From the NCBI GenBank assembly GCA_946902985.2, contig OX336388.2, positions 231,056,467 to 231,120,466 on the forward strand: DNA of 64,000 bases, in the 5' to 3' direction. Below, in pieces: positions 1 through 10,765 of this stretch. Numbering within the stretch: the first letter of the stretch is position 1; every line of letters begins with the position of its first letter. Origin of the DNA: Meconema thalassinum. Its lineage: Eukaryota > Arthropoda > Insecta > Orthoptera > Tettigoniidae. The notes beneath the pieces are model-generated. The model was not told where the DNA came from and did not search any database. It saw only the letters and a program-made list of their open reading frames with translations. The translations under genes and the position numbers were made by a program.

Positions 1-930
1 CAATGAAACTCGGTAAGTTCATAGCACTATTCCGGGCGACCCCGACCGTGCCCTTCAAATTTTGTTACGTTTCACCAATCCAACATGGCGGCTGTGCAAA
101 ATATTTCACCAGCATTCAGTATCTCCGAAACTATTCCCGATATTACCATGGAATTTTTTACGGTGATAAAGGGAACTACTAGAAGTTCACCTATGTGACT
201 TTTGAAAAACTGGTAACTACAAAACCAACATGGCGGCCACGCGAATTTGCGACTTTTAAATAGACGTTTCCCGCGTTTTAAGCAACCAAACGCAATAAAA
301 CTTGGTACAGTATATGTCTATACACATTGTAATGCACTGACATCTAACTTGGTTCAATTGTTTACATAACCACAAGATGGCGAATGTGCGAAATATTTCA
401 CCGGCATTCTCTATCTCTGAAACTATTAGCGGTATCACCCTGAAATTTTGTACGGAGTTAAAGGGAACTACTGGAAGTTCATCTATAAGACTTTCAAAAA
501 CCGGTTAACTACAAAACGAACATGGCGGCCAAGCGAATTTGAAAATTTTAAATGACCTTTCTCGCGATTTAATGTTCCAAACGCAATGCAATCTTGTACA
601 GGAAATGTTTATACGCATTGTAATACACTGGTATGTAATTTAGTTCAATTGTTTACATAACCTCAAGATGGTGGCTGTGCGAATTTTCAAATTAAGTTTT
701 TATTTCTTGTGCCGTAATCATGCGATCGATGTGAAAGCTTGAATAATGAACCTACGCAATAATTTTCCTTTAATGGTACATGACTCTATGGCCTATACAT
801 TTAACAACCCAACATGGCGACCATCCGCAATATTTAGTCGGTTCTCAATATCTACGAATCTATTACAGCAATCAAACTGAAATGTTGTACGGTATGTTGA
901 TAGTGGCAATTAACATATGTAGGATATATG
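1..930 (+). repeat. Dispersed repeat built of 146-bp alternating monomers, copy 1
   Basis: The motif atggc/atggt recurs at 84, 230, 377, 522, 668 and 814, so spacings are 146, 147, 145, 146 and 146 bp. Alternate units resemble each other more than their neighbours (one type continues into gtgcgaaatatttcacc, the other into gcgaattt), giving a dimer of about 292 bp. An inverted copy lies at about 58000-58690 and has four motif sites, one dimer fewer. The repeat probably starts left of the window. No coding function is apparent; it is a non-coding dispersed repeat of unknown class. Confidence 0.8.
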
Positions 931-1544
931 AAAATAGGCTGTATAGTTCTTCATGGAACTACTTGTTTGTATTGTCCTATGTTGATGTCTTACTGTGCGA
1001 TGGAATAGTGACTAATGTGACCTGACGGTGTCTCACGAAGACTTCGTAATGTGATCCCGATGACAAGAGGACTATGGCCCGGCGCGCGCGGTGACTTGAC
1101 TGCCTCTTAACTCAATTTAGATTGAGTGCCAGTATTTGTCGTTCCTTCCCAACATTTTTCTAAATCGGTGATTTCTCTTTGTCGCCTTTCTCCCTCCCTC
1201 CCCTAACTTCACTCGTCTTTCCTCGCTCCCTTTGTGAAGCTCCATGGAGATCTTCCCCTTACATCTCTTGTCACGTAGAACGAAAGTCTTATAATTTTGA
1301 TGTTTATGGACTTGCTTATCTTCCTGGTGTATTTCTGCATTTATGATTAGGATCAACCCTCTAGGAGGTTGCCTTCAGAGAATTGGAAAACAGGGTCCTT
1401 GATATATAACAAAGCAGTTGGTAACAATCGATTCCTCACGTCAGGCTTAAAAGGTTCTCATCGACACTACTGAAGACATTTCATTACAAGTTATCTTATT
1501 TTCATTGTAAGTGTGTTTTGGTCAGGAGATCTGGCCACCTATTG
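931..1544. other. No gene recognised
   Basis: Unassigned sequence with a GC-rich spot near 1078-1093 and a pyrimidine-rich stretch at 1140-1260. No repeat family or coding frame was recognised. Confidence 0.4.
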
Positions 1545-2130
1545 CTGATGCTCAGTTCAGTATTGGAATTGCACCCCCATTCAATGGCTTCCTGTTCTGA
1601 GCTACATTCCTCCACCCCATCTCCGCAGGTGTAATATCCTGGTCAAGACATACCAAAAGACTCTTCAAAATCATGATCTCCCTATTCATGTTGATATACC
1701 TGCTGCTTGTCTACCCAGACTTCGCTCAAGGCAGCCCCCTGTGAAGACAGCTACGAGACTTATCAATGAGAACTTTGACGTACTCCAGCAGTGGTCTCAT
1801 GATTGGAAGATTTTTGCTCCACAGGAGTGCCGAGATATGCCATCTGTCACATCATAAGTACCTGGCTTTGATCTTCCTCGTCGGATATGGTCGAAATTAA
1901 ACCGTATGAGGACCAATTCTGGTGTTTGTGCGGACTCTTTGTTCAAGTGGAACAGGTTACCCTCTCCAAAGTATTACTGTAGAGCCGATAGACAAACGGT
2001 GAAGCACATCATTCACGACTGTCCTCTAAGATCCTATGGTGGCAACATATTGGATTTTCTCTCAGCGACTCCTGCATCAGTGGACTACATTTTGAATTTA
2101 GATATAAAATTATGAGCCTATCTGTTCTCT
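1545..2130 (+). pseudogene. Non-LTR retrotransposon ORF2 C-terminal fragment
   Basis: Translation gives the region after the reverse transcriptase of many insect non-LTR elements: a stretch reading WLPVLSYIPPPHLRR, a conserved LNRMRTNSGVC segment, and a Cys/His block ending HIIHDCPLRSYGG, normally a CCHC-type zinc-binding tail in which one residue seems replaced here. An in-frame stop near 1855 interrupts it and the frame closes at 2113-2115. Endonuclease and RT are absent, so this is a 5'-truncated dead copy. A related C-terminus occurs at 55590-56252 on the other strand. Clade not determined. Confidence 0.7.
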
Positions 2131-2954
2131 TTTTTTTTCTTCCTTCAATATTTCATCAAGATGTATTATGATGTACTGTAGGCTAAGTGTGTACCATACC
2201 ATACGATAAATATCTTATTTTCTTGAAATTGATATCAATGATTCCAAGAATATAAACTAGTGGATTTTTGCCAAAAAAAGAAAATAAACAAATAGGGGGG
2301 TCGTTTTCAACGATAATAAGGAGCAATTTTAGGACTCGATAGCTTCGCTCCTTTTCAACTTAATTGAATCATTGTTGTTTCAAATTAATCTGCTGTATGT
2401 TCAGAATGTTGTATAGCAGAATCGTTTTTGTATCATTGATTGAGGCAAATATATTAGCTTTTTTACAATTTACGTTATTTTGATTGCAAAAATAAATTAA
2501 TTGTGGGGGGGCGCTACCCCTAATTTCAATTTAACAGCTTCATTCTGCTTTACAACATAGCTGCATTATTTGTCTATATTTTAGTTTTGAAATGAAACTA
2601 ATATCTGCATTCTAAGCGGTCATTTTAACTGCCCAAGTCAAGACATATATATTTAAAAAAAATGAAGGGAGCGAAAACGTAACTTAAAGTTGAGTTACAC
2701 ATTTAGAGTAAAGAGTCTTATTTTTTCACTCCTAAAATCTGTCTTTTCATTGGATTTTAGGTTAATCTTCTGCACTCCCCTACCCGTGAGTATCTCCTAC
2801 ATTGTTTTAGTTCTGGAGTAGACTGTTTCAATGCCAGATTAATGTGTGCTTTGTCTGCTGCAGCTATGCGTCAAAGTGACAGCTGCTGAATAGCGTGCAC
2901 ACCGATCATTAAAGTGAATATAAATTAGCTAAACAACAATAAAACTAGTATAAA
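2131..2954. other. AT-rich sequence without recognised features
   Basis: AT-rich DNA with short homopolymers (runs of g at 2296-2301 and 2504-2511). No family or coding segment recognised. Confidence 0.4.
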
Positions 2955-4695
2955 CTATGTTGTTGTGTTGTTTGAGTCTTCAGTCTTTTGACTGGTTTGA
3001 TGCAGCTCTCCATGCCTCCCTGTCCTGAGCTAATCGTTTCATCTCTACATAGCTCCGACACCCTACATCGGAGGCAATCTGTTTAACATATTCTAACCTT
3101 GGTCTACCCCTAAAGTTTTTGTCCTCGACCCTTCCTTCCATAACTAAGCTTGCTATTCCTGGGTGCCTTAGTATGTGTCCTACCAACCTATCTCTTCTCT
3201 TCATTAGCAGTCGCCAGAAACATCTCTCCTCTCCCACTCGTCTTAATACCTCTTTGTTTGTAACCCTATCTACCCATCTGATCTTCATCATTCTCCTGTA
3301 ACACCACATTTCAAATGCTTCAATTCTCCTCTTTTCTGCTGCACCAATAGTCCAAGTTTCACTTCCATAGAGCGCCACGCTCCAGACAAAGGCTTTCAAA
3401 AATGACTTCCTAATACCTAAATCTATATTGGATGTCAGCAGATTCCTTTTTTGTAGAAATGCTTTCTTTGCCTGAGCTAACCTACTTTTAATATCCTCTT
3501 TGCTTCGTCCATCACTGGTTATTCTGCTTCCTAAGTAACAGAAGTCTCCTACTTCCTTCAGCTTTTCACCTGCCAATTTGATCTCCATAGAGGTTTCTGA
3601 TTTATTTCGGCTGCATTCCAGTATTTTTGTTTTACATTTATTTATTTATTTTCATCATGAATTCTTTCCGTAAGACGAAGTCCATACCATTCAAAAACTC
3701 ATTCAAATCCTCAGGCTTGTCGGCCAAGATGACGATGTCATCAGCAAATCTCAGAGTTGAAATTATTTCTCCTTGAATCTTCACTCCCACTTTAAATTTT
3801 TCTCTAATTTCTTTCATTGCTTGTTCAATGTAAAGATTGAAAAGTATGGGTGATAAGTTGCAGCCTTGCCTTACACCTTTCTGAATACCAGCTTCTCTCT
3901 CATGTCCTTCAACTCGAATGACTGCTGTCTGGTTTCTGTACAGATTGTATATCACCCTCCTATACCTGTACTTTATTCCAATTGATTTCAAAATGTCAAA
4001 CAATTTAGTCCAATCAAGGTTATCAAAAGCCTTTTCTAAGTCTACAAAAGCCATGAACGTTCTCTTATCCTTCCTTATTCTACCTTCTAAAATCAGCCTA
4101 AGACTTAGTACAGCTTCTCTTGTTCCTACATTTCTCCTGAAACCAAACTGGTCTTCACCCAACTCCGTTTCTATCTGGCTTTCAATCCTCTTGTAAATTA
4201 TTCTAGACAGGATCTTTGAAGCATGAGTAATCAAGCTGATTGTACAGTAATCTTCACATCTGTCAGCTCCCACTTTCTTTGGTATAGGGATGATTACATT
4301 CTTCTTGAAATCAAGGGGTACCTCACCTGTCTCATAAATCCTACACACCAAGTGAAATAACCTGATCAGACCTTCCTCTCCTATGCAGCGTAGCAACTCA
4401 ATCGGTATATCATCTATGCCCGGTGCTTTGTTCCTGCTTAAGCCTTCCAAAGCTCTATCAAATTCTGATCTCAATATTAAATCTCCTTTCGCATCCTCAT
4501 CAATTTCCTCCTCCCTTTCCATTACATGATTCTCAATCTCCTTTCCCTTATACAAACTCTCTATGTAAGCTTTCCATCTCTCAACCTTTTCTTCCCTATC
4601 TGTTAGAGGCTTTCCATTTGTGTCCTTAATATTACAGCACTTAGTCTTCTTTTCCCCAAAAGTATTCTTAATCCTTCGATAAGCTGTATATTTCT
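2955..4695 (-). mobile_element. RTE-like LINE, family A, 5'-truncated
   Basis: A LINE lying on the minus strand. Its 3' end is at about 2955, with a tail of caa repeats after the terminal codons for SNQSKD. The 5' end is lost within the coding region near 4695, so no endonuclease is present. The same family recurs at 6529-6923 and 49770-51350. The ending DREAWRAA resembles the BovB/RTE C-terminus as I remember it, which is the basis for the clade suggestion. Confidence 0.85.
2980..4690 (-). pseudogene. Reverse transcriptase (LINE family A), frameshifted
   Basis: RT domain: DIPIELL, a degenerate SLITHASKILS block, FVDLEKAFD, GVRQGCNLSPILFN, and the catalytic FADD near 3740. Downstream are the YLGS box, the WCYRRM segment and the terminal RGRPRLEYVKQ...DREAWRAASNQ. 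The reading frame breaks at about 3638-3655, where an extra taaa in a (taaa)n run shifts it; the sister copy at 49990-50010 lacks the extra four bases and shows the undisturbed spacing. There is no ATG at the 5' edge because the element is truncated. It would have primed retrotransposition by target-primed reverse transcription; this copy cannot. Confidence 0.85.
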
Positions 4696-5130
4696 GGAAA
4701 CGAAAGAGGACGTACTTTCGAATGTGACAATAAATAAAAAATAGAAAATTTTGTTGAAAATGACTAATGAGGGGTCGATGAATACCTTAAGTGTGCATTT
4801 AAGGCCGGCCATACACGTTGCCGCGTTCCGGAGAGGTTTGCCTGTACAGTTGACCTGCGCAGGTAAACCGGAGCGTGGGTGAGACATACGTTCGATGAAC
4901 CTGCACAGGTGGCCAGGCCTGTACAGGCGAGCCAAGAAGAATCGAAAATCAATTCCGTCTGCCTGCGCGTGTTTCAGCTCAGTTGACGCAGGAGGACCCT
5001 TGCGTTCTGTCTATTTATTTTATAAAAACCCTCGTTTTGATTTTTTTTTTATCATTTCAAATGATCTTGTCGACTTCATCGTTATGCTTTGGGTCTAACG
5101 TTATGCGAGACGGAGACTGTGACGTCATGC

Positions 5131-5964
5131 AGCCGCGTGGGAAGCCTAAGTTAATGGTTAATGGAGTTTGTTGAAAGAGTCCTGGGGCTTCGAGCGAAGC
5201 GAAAAGAATACAGGGCGACTCCTAAAGAGGTGTACAAGATGCCAGATAAGAACACAGGGTGACTCCTAAAGAGGTGTACAAGATGCCAGATAAGATTACA
5301 GAGTGGCTCCTAAAGAGATATACAAGATGCCAGAAAAGAATATAAGGTGACTCTTAAAGAGGTGTACAAGATGGCAGAGAAGAATACAGGGTGACTCCTA
5401 AAGAGGTGTACAAGATGCCAGATAAGAACACAGGGTGACTCCTAAAGAGATATACAACATGCCAGAAAAGAATATAAGGTGACTCTTAAAGAGGTGTACA
5501 AGATGGCAGAGAAGAATATAGGGTGACTCCTAAAGAGGTGCACCAGATGTCAGACAAGAATACAGGGTGACTCCTAAAGAGGTGCACAAGATGTCAGACA
5601 AGAATACAGGGTGACTTCTAAAGAGATATAGCCTACAAGATGCCAGATAAGAATACAGGGTGACTTCTAAAGAGATATAGCCTACAAGATGTCAGACAAG
5701 AATACAGGGTGACTTCTAAAGAGATATAGCCTACAAGATGCCAGATAAGAATACAGGGTGCCTCATGAAGAGGTGTGCAGGATGTCAGAGCAAAATACTG
5801 GTTGACACTTAACGAGGTGTACAGGATGTTAGATTCAATTCAAATACAGGGTGACCCTTAAAGAGGTTTGCATGATATCAGATTCAAATAATGGGTGACC
5901 CTTAAAGAGGTGCCCGCGCGGGAAGCCTAAGTTAATGGGTAATGGTGTCTGTTGAAAGAGCCCT
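5131..5964. repeat. Direct repeats flanking the 44-bp array
   Basis: About 53 bp beginning gcgtgggaagcctaag at 5131-5184 recurs at 5912-5964 (gcgcgggaagcctaag) on either side of the minisatellite, with few differences. This suggests the array grew inside a duplicated segment, or that one flank was copied with it. Confidence 0.75.
5205..5911 (+). repeat. 44-bp minisatellite, about 16 units
   Basis: Units read agaatacagggtgactccta followed by aagaggtgtacaagatgcca and a short linker. Most are 44 bp; three consecutive units (about 5590-5745) are 49 bp because of an agcct insertion. Variant order (acacaggg, then agatata, then atataagg) occurs twice, indicating multi-unit duplication. The last units decay toward the right edge. 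44 is not a multiple of three and no frame stays open. Confidence 0.9.
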
Positions 5965-6528
5965 CCTGACCCTTTCTAACATGTGTAGCATTTGTAGCAT
6001 GCGTCATTTGAAATAATATAACGTCCAGTCTTTCAGACTGACTGTAATTTGTTTTGTTTCCTGCGATTGTTTGTTTTGTTAGAATACTATAGGCTACAAA
6101 CCATGTCAAACCGGAACTCAACTTTTAGAGGAGTTTATTGAGTTGTACAAATCTGAATCTTGTCTGTGGCATGTGAAGAGCAAGGAGTATCATAATTGTG
6201 CACTGAGAGATGCCGCATTACACATCATGGCCACTAATAACAAACCGACTAAAGCGATCGCGTCGTCTTCTTGTTTGCTCGTCATCTCTCGACTGAGCTA
6301 AAATCTTCCGGTTTACCGTAGCGTGTGTGTGCTCTAGCCTGCACAGGTATACCTTCCGGTTTAACTGTTCAGATTTACCTCTTCGGTACGCCGCAACGAG
6401 TATGGCCGGCCTTAGGTAGGTTTAATGAGAAAGCTCCCTATCGCAATGCGTACCATGTGACGACTTCCGGAACATTTCTCCACATCTCCCAGACCCCAAA
6501 ACCACCGTCATTTTCCACCAATCATTTG

Positions 6529-6923
6529 GACTGTTGGTGCAGCAGAAAAGATTAGAATTGAAGCGATTGAAATGTGGTGTTACAGGAGAATGATGAAGAT
6601 CAGATGGGTTGACAGGGTAACAAATGAAGAGGTATTAAGACGAGTGGGAGAGGAGAGACGTTTCTGGCGACTGCTAATGAGGAGAAGAGATAGGTTGGTA
6701 GGACACGTTTTAAGACACCCAGGAATAGCAAGCTTAGTTATGGAAGGAAGGGTCGAGGACAAGAAATGTAGGGGTAGACCAAGGTTAGAATATGTTAAAC
6801 AGATTGCCTCGGACGTGGGGTGTGGTAGCTATGTAGAGATGAAATGATTAGCTCAGGACAGGGAGGCATGGAGATCTGCATCAAACCAGTCAAAAGACTG
6901 AAAACTCAAACAACAACAACAAC
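6529..6923 (+). pseudogene. LINE family A, 3' fragment
   Basis: Encodes the last part of the same protein as 2980-4690, from WTVGAAEKIRIEA through RGRPRLEYVKQ to SNQSKD, with an in-frame TGA at 6848 where the sister copy has an arginine codon. It ends in the family's caa-rich tail. The 5' end is cut inside the ORF, the usual outcome of incomplete reverse transcription. Confidence 0.85.
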
Positions 6924-6954
6924 TTTCAAATTTATACATAAAATATAAACATTT

Positions 6955-7205
6955 AAAATTTTGGTCTCGAGCTCCTTAATGGGCAAAAGTGGTGGAAATG
7001 GGGGGGGGGCTTTTTTGAAAAAGTGAAAAATCGCTATAACTTACTTAGTAGGTCATGTGAAAAATCGAATCCATTCAAAGTTCATAGACTACTGTTCTTC
7101 GGATAAGGGCCACAAAAAAAAAAAAAAAAAAAAAAAAACTTTCTTAGTAAAGGTTTTTGATAGCAACAACCAAAGGGGTGGTTAATGTGGAGATTTAGAG
7201 AAAGA
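6955..7205 (-). repeat. K-family repeat, diverged copy
   Basis: The reverse complement aligns with 37140-37460: shared stretches include gaaaaagtgaaa, ttcatagactac versus ttcatactatg, and a caaaggggtgg block. A run of about 27 A interrupts it at 7109-7136. Non-coding. Confidence 0.65.
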
Positions 7206-7464
7206 AAATCCATACCACCCTTTCCACTAGGCAAATACCGGGTCGGTTCCTTTAGATAGATCCACGGCCGACCTTCCCTGACCCGTCCTGAAAAGTAGGC
7301 TAATGAATGGTCATTAGCTGCATCAATCCTTTAAAGGATAGGGATCTGTATATCAACCACCTACTTTAAGGACAATTTATATTGTCAGATATACTGATGG
7401 TTGAATATTTCAGCCATATATCGACTTTTTTTTGCAATTCCAATATAATAATAATAATAATAAG

Positions 7465-8030
7465 CATTATATGCTTCGGAGACTTTGACTATGAACAGGC
7501 GGGGACTAGTCGACCAGTTGGTCAAAAGAGAACGCAGGGTATTGAGAAAAATTTTAGGCAACAGATGGGTTGACGGGCACATACGTTTGAAGTCGAACGA
7601 AGAGTTATACAGAAAGATAGAACCAGTCACGTCAACAATAAAAAGGAAAAGGTTGTTGTTCTATGGACACATTTTCAGAATGTCCAACGATCGTCTAACA
7701 AAGAAAATTTGGAATTTCGTGAAACCAAAGAAGAAAAAATTGGCATGGTTTGAAGAATGTAACAAAGACCTTCTAGAAATTGGTATTCCGGACTGCAAAA
7801 TTATGAACAGGTGTGAATTCAGACACCTAATCAAAAATTACCAGGGATTTAAGGTAGGGGCAGAACCCAAAAGACGGAGGGGACCTCTTTCAGAAGATCG
7901 GAAGAAGGCGCTGAGTGATGGGCTCAAGAGATACTGGCAGGACATCAAAGCTGGCAGACGATCTAGAACGAAACATTGATTTTGGTTGTTACTCCGTAGT
8001 CCATAGTGGCTCAATTCGAATGTAAAAAAA
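7465..8030 (+). pseudogene. RTE-like LINE 3' fragment, family B
   Basis: An open frame from about 7465 to a TGA at 7977-7979 encodes the post-RT region: LYASETL, then RKILG, LLFYGHIFRM, LTKKIW, and a basic C-terminus ending RRSRTKH. The order YASETL...RKILG...FYGHI.R...RLTKKI is shared with 17740-21345, so it is a relative of that LINE lacking RT and endonuclease. The ATG at 7485 is internal to the ancestral ORF, not a true start. A run of A followed by taata at about 8023-8035 may be the tail. Confidence 0.75.
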
Positions 8031-9220
8031 ATAATATTTCTGAAATCCAAATATTACCTAAGGTGCTTGATAACATTATTTTTTAAATAATCATCATCAT
8101 CATCATTTATTGTAGATAACAGGCCATTAAGGCCCATGACAGAAAACAAAGAAACATAACAAAGACTTCAAATACGGTATACAATATTACAAACCAAACA
8201 TCCCTTAATCAATCCATTGTCGTCAACCATATTTGATCCGTCCGATATTTTCTTTTTCCTTTTTCTTTGATGTTGTAATTTAAGACTGGTAGGTTATCAG
8301 CCTTCCGTGCCCGAGCTCAGTGATGGAACTGCCATCTAAGGTGCTGAGCTACCCGGTTTGTTATCCAAGTGACCTTCTTCTAGGCGAGTTGCCTTCTCCA
8401 CGGCTCATAGAGTTTCACCTACCCTTACCCATACCTATTGGTCCGGGTATATATATTTAAAAAAGGATCTTATATAATTTGATATTAATTCAAAAGGTAG
8501 GGATCACCAGCAATTACAAGGGGAAGAATGTGTACATAACCTAAAATTGTAAACGTTGATTGACAACTATAAAGATGTGTCACCTCAGACAAACGTGCGG
8601 GTTGTCTTGGGCATGATATAGAAGGCGGTGGAGGCCCGTGTGCTCTTCCTCAATGAATACAAAGAACTACGAAATATCAAATCAACGCAAGATAAACAGA
8701 CATGTCTGCAATTTAGGACACATAAACATACTGAATGGTGCATTTGAGTGAACTAGCATAATGAGAGCACAGATTCATGAGATAACAGGAACTGACACTG
8801 GTAACACAATTAAAAAGCTGTGTAAACACACGATGATCCCTTAAAACAACATAACACAACATCAAATGACAGATCCGTGATAGCACCACATTCCAAGATC
8901 TTATCATGGCCCCCATACCTTACCTTTTTTAAATAATAACAATTGAAATTAAAGAGTGACAATACAATTAAATTGAATATTTATGTAAATATTAAAAATA
9001 AATAGGTTCATAAAAACAAAATTATAATAAATAATAATAAATTTATGATCTTAATTTTGAGATTATGAATATAATATAAAAGCAATCAAAATAAATATGA
9101 ACCAAAAATGTTAAGAAAACAAAAATTAAAATTAATAATAATTACAATTAGGCTAAAATAATTAATATGAAATTAAAATAGCCTAAATACAAATGAAACA
9201 TCTTCAACAATATTCTGCCC
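8031..9220. other. No gene; AT-rich, (atc)n and a possible SINE-like stretch
   Basis: Contains an (atc)n run at 8089-8105, a segment at about 8310-8360 whose complement reads gggtagctcagc (A-box-like, weak), and strongly AT-rich DNA at 8930-9200. No coding segment recognised. Confidence 0.4.
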
Positions 9221-9227
9221 TATAAAG

Positions 9228-9229
<2 letters not shown>

Positions 9230-9260
<31 letters not shown>

Positions 9261-9301
9261 TTGTTGTTTTAAGGGGCGGAACTACGAGGTCATCTGCCCC
9301 T
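9230..9301 (-). mobile_element. Mini-retroposon with (ttag)n end
   Basis: A short unit: (ttag)n, ttattgttgttttaagggg, then cggaactacgaggtcatctg and cccct. It is flanked by tataaagag(tta) at 9221-9232 and 9302-9313, a target-site duplication. Identical core at 36671-36732 with a 12-bp TSD; relatives at 13232-13284 and 52298-52355. Read on the minus strand, it ends in ccttaaaacaacaat plus microsatellite, the same terminal style as R. Confidence 0.75.
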
Positions 9302-9329
9302 TATAAAGAGTTAAAATAAGAAAATAGAC

Positions 9330-9440
9330 ACACTATCAAAACCGTTTAAAATGGCCAATACTCCTCTAAACATTGCTTATACTTTTGTCTGAAATAATTT
9401 TTGATATCGCCCACCCTTACGCCAAGGGGTGAAGAAAATG
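9330..9440 (-). repeat. K-family repeat fragment
   Basis: The reverse complement matches 37125-37210 (tgatatcgcccacccttacg, ccaaggggtgaagaaaat, and tcaaaaccgtttaaaatggc versus tgtacggttttgatattg). Non-coding fragment. Confidence 0.55.
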
Positions 9441-9911
9441 TTGGTAATAATTGTGGCAAAAGTTCCGTCTAATCAATACCTTTTATTTTAATAAATGATC
9501 ACTTTGTGGTCATTGGGGATATGCTTTTCGTGGCCTAATTGTTTTGGCCCTTTCATCAGCCGATATAGATCAAAATGTCAAGGAAAACAGGTGGTTGAAA
9601 AGCTTATCACTAAAAAACATTCTTATCAATGAACCTACTATGGTGCACCATAAGGAAAGGTGGAATGAATGAATATAAATAAAGGAAGAAATAGTTTAAA
9701 TTTGGAATCTAAACACAATATGATTAAACTCTGAAATGTCACTTTATCTTGTAGAGAGGGCATTCTTCATTTGGGTAATAGTTATGTGGTCCAATTCTTT
9801 TGAGAATATGAGAGATAAATTTTCCAATCTGTAAATCACGAAATTCTATTATCAAAATTAGAGAATGCTGGAAATCGAGGCGTTGCATTGGAGTGGTTCC
9901 ATAGCTAACTT
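9441..9911. other. No recognised feature
   Basis: Unassigned sequence without a convincing frame or repeat match within the window. Confidence 0.35.
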
Positions 9912-10015
9912 TGTGGAAGATAGGGCAATATAGAGTGTTTGGGGTAACCAAGATGCAAAGAAAATCTTTGTATCTCGGTTACCCCAAACACTCTACGAAA
10001 GGCTATCTTTCCACA
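9912..10015. repeat. Near-perfect hairpin
   Basis: tagagtgtttggggtaacc... (9931-9961) pairs with ...ggttaccccaaacactcta (9965-9995) with two mismatches around a short AAA-type loop. Outer arms tgtggaagatag and ctatctttccaca extend the symmetry to about 50 bp per side. Probably a miniature foldback element; immediately upstream of an R insertion. Confidence 0.75.
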
Positions 10016-10034
10016 GCTTCTTCACATTTGTACA

Positions 10035-10615
10035 CTCTTCCGACGGGATTAGGGTATCCGAGGCCTAGGGAGTCTCTTCCTTTCCCGCCTTAATTGGCCC
10101 TTGTCGCATCTTTTCTGATACCCTTCTTGTGCGAGGGGTCAGCCTTCTTTTTATTTTCCTTTTACCTCCTGCTCAAGGCCCTCAATAAGGCTGGGTGTAT
10201 TTAGCCCCACCACTTCTGGTGCACCCTGGATATTGCTACACCCTCAGGGGCTCACGGCTGGTGGGTTCGGGAGTTGGCGACCCCGAGGGATTCCTGAGCA
10301 GGGTCCGGTTTCCCTCCTTTTTCCCTTGCCTGTGGGGTGGACTCTCTCCTCTTTCCCTTTCCTATCTGCCTTTAATGGCTCTCCTTCCTTCCAAGTCCCT
10401 CAATCCGCATTCTTCGAGGGTTGAGGGCATTTCTTTTCCTCCTGTCCTTTATTTGCCTTATTCTCCTTTTGTTTTCCATTTCTTCTTCTAGTATATAAGT
10501 TAGTAGTTAGTTTTAGTTATAGTTTACATTTCATTATCATCTTCACGATCACCCAAACCATTAGGGGCCAATAACCTAGATGTTAGGCTCCTTAAAACAA
10601 CAATTATCATCATCA
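10035..10615 (+). mobile_element. Retroposon R, 5'-truncated copy
   Basis: Flanked by the 13-bp repeat tcacatttgtaca at 10022-10034 and 10616-10628. Compared with 25535-26280 it begins partway through the first half (tcttccgacggg). The second half, starting at ggggctcacggctgg, is complete. It ends at the conserved gataacctagatgttaggct then ccttaaaacaacaattatc plus (atc)n. TSD, 5' truncation and microsatellite tail identify retrotransposition, with enzymes from elsewhere. Open frames in it reflect pyrimidine-rich composition. Confidence 0.85.
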
Positions 10616-10765
10616 TCACATTTGTACATGTTTATACCCATTCTGACAAATTCAATCTTAACCTAAAATATTTGTCTACATAACATCCACACCACTGTTC
10701 CCTCTTCAAGCTGATTTTATATCAAGATTTCTTTCTTTCGCATTTAACATATTTTTGTAACAGAT

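Larger units (their letters stand above)
4803..6411. mobile_element. Non-autonomous TIR element with TTAA-like flank
   Basis: Inverted termini: ggccggccatac at 4803 and its complement ending at 6411. Similarity continues for about 36 bp with few mismatches and then as scattered subterminal motifs (cctgcgcagg, cctgcacagg, cctgtacagg palindromes and aaaccgg). Left flank is TTAA (4799-4802); right flank is TTAG (6412-6415), one base off, fitting a piggyBac- or Kolobok-type target duplication. No transposase is visible. The interior is mostly the 44-bp minisatellite. Superfamily is inferred only from the TTAA-like flank. Confidence 0.6.

Noticed and set aside
780..1025. 81-codon plus-strand ORF
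   Set aside because: Mostly inside the 146-bp dispersed repeat; no recognisable domain.
3918..4196. Plus-strand ORFs opposite the LINE A reverse transcriptase
   Set aside because: Antisense shadows of the RT; the same occurs opposite the Tc1 transposase and the 28.6-31.1 kb LINE.
5205..5911. CRISPR-like array
   Set aside because: Units are contiguous tandem repeats without unique spacers, in a eukaryotic transposon setting.
9230..9262. Telomeric repeat
   Set aside because: The motif is ttag, not the insect ttagg, is only a few units long and is bounded by a retroposon TSD.
10195..10491. Proline/serine-rich ORFs in R copies (also 25627-26138 and 32946-33186)
   Set aside because: Frames are not conserved between R copies and arise from pyrimidine-rich composition.
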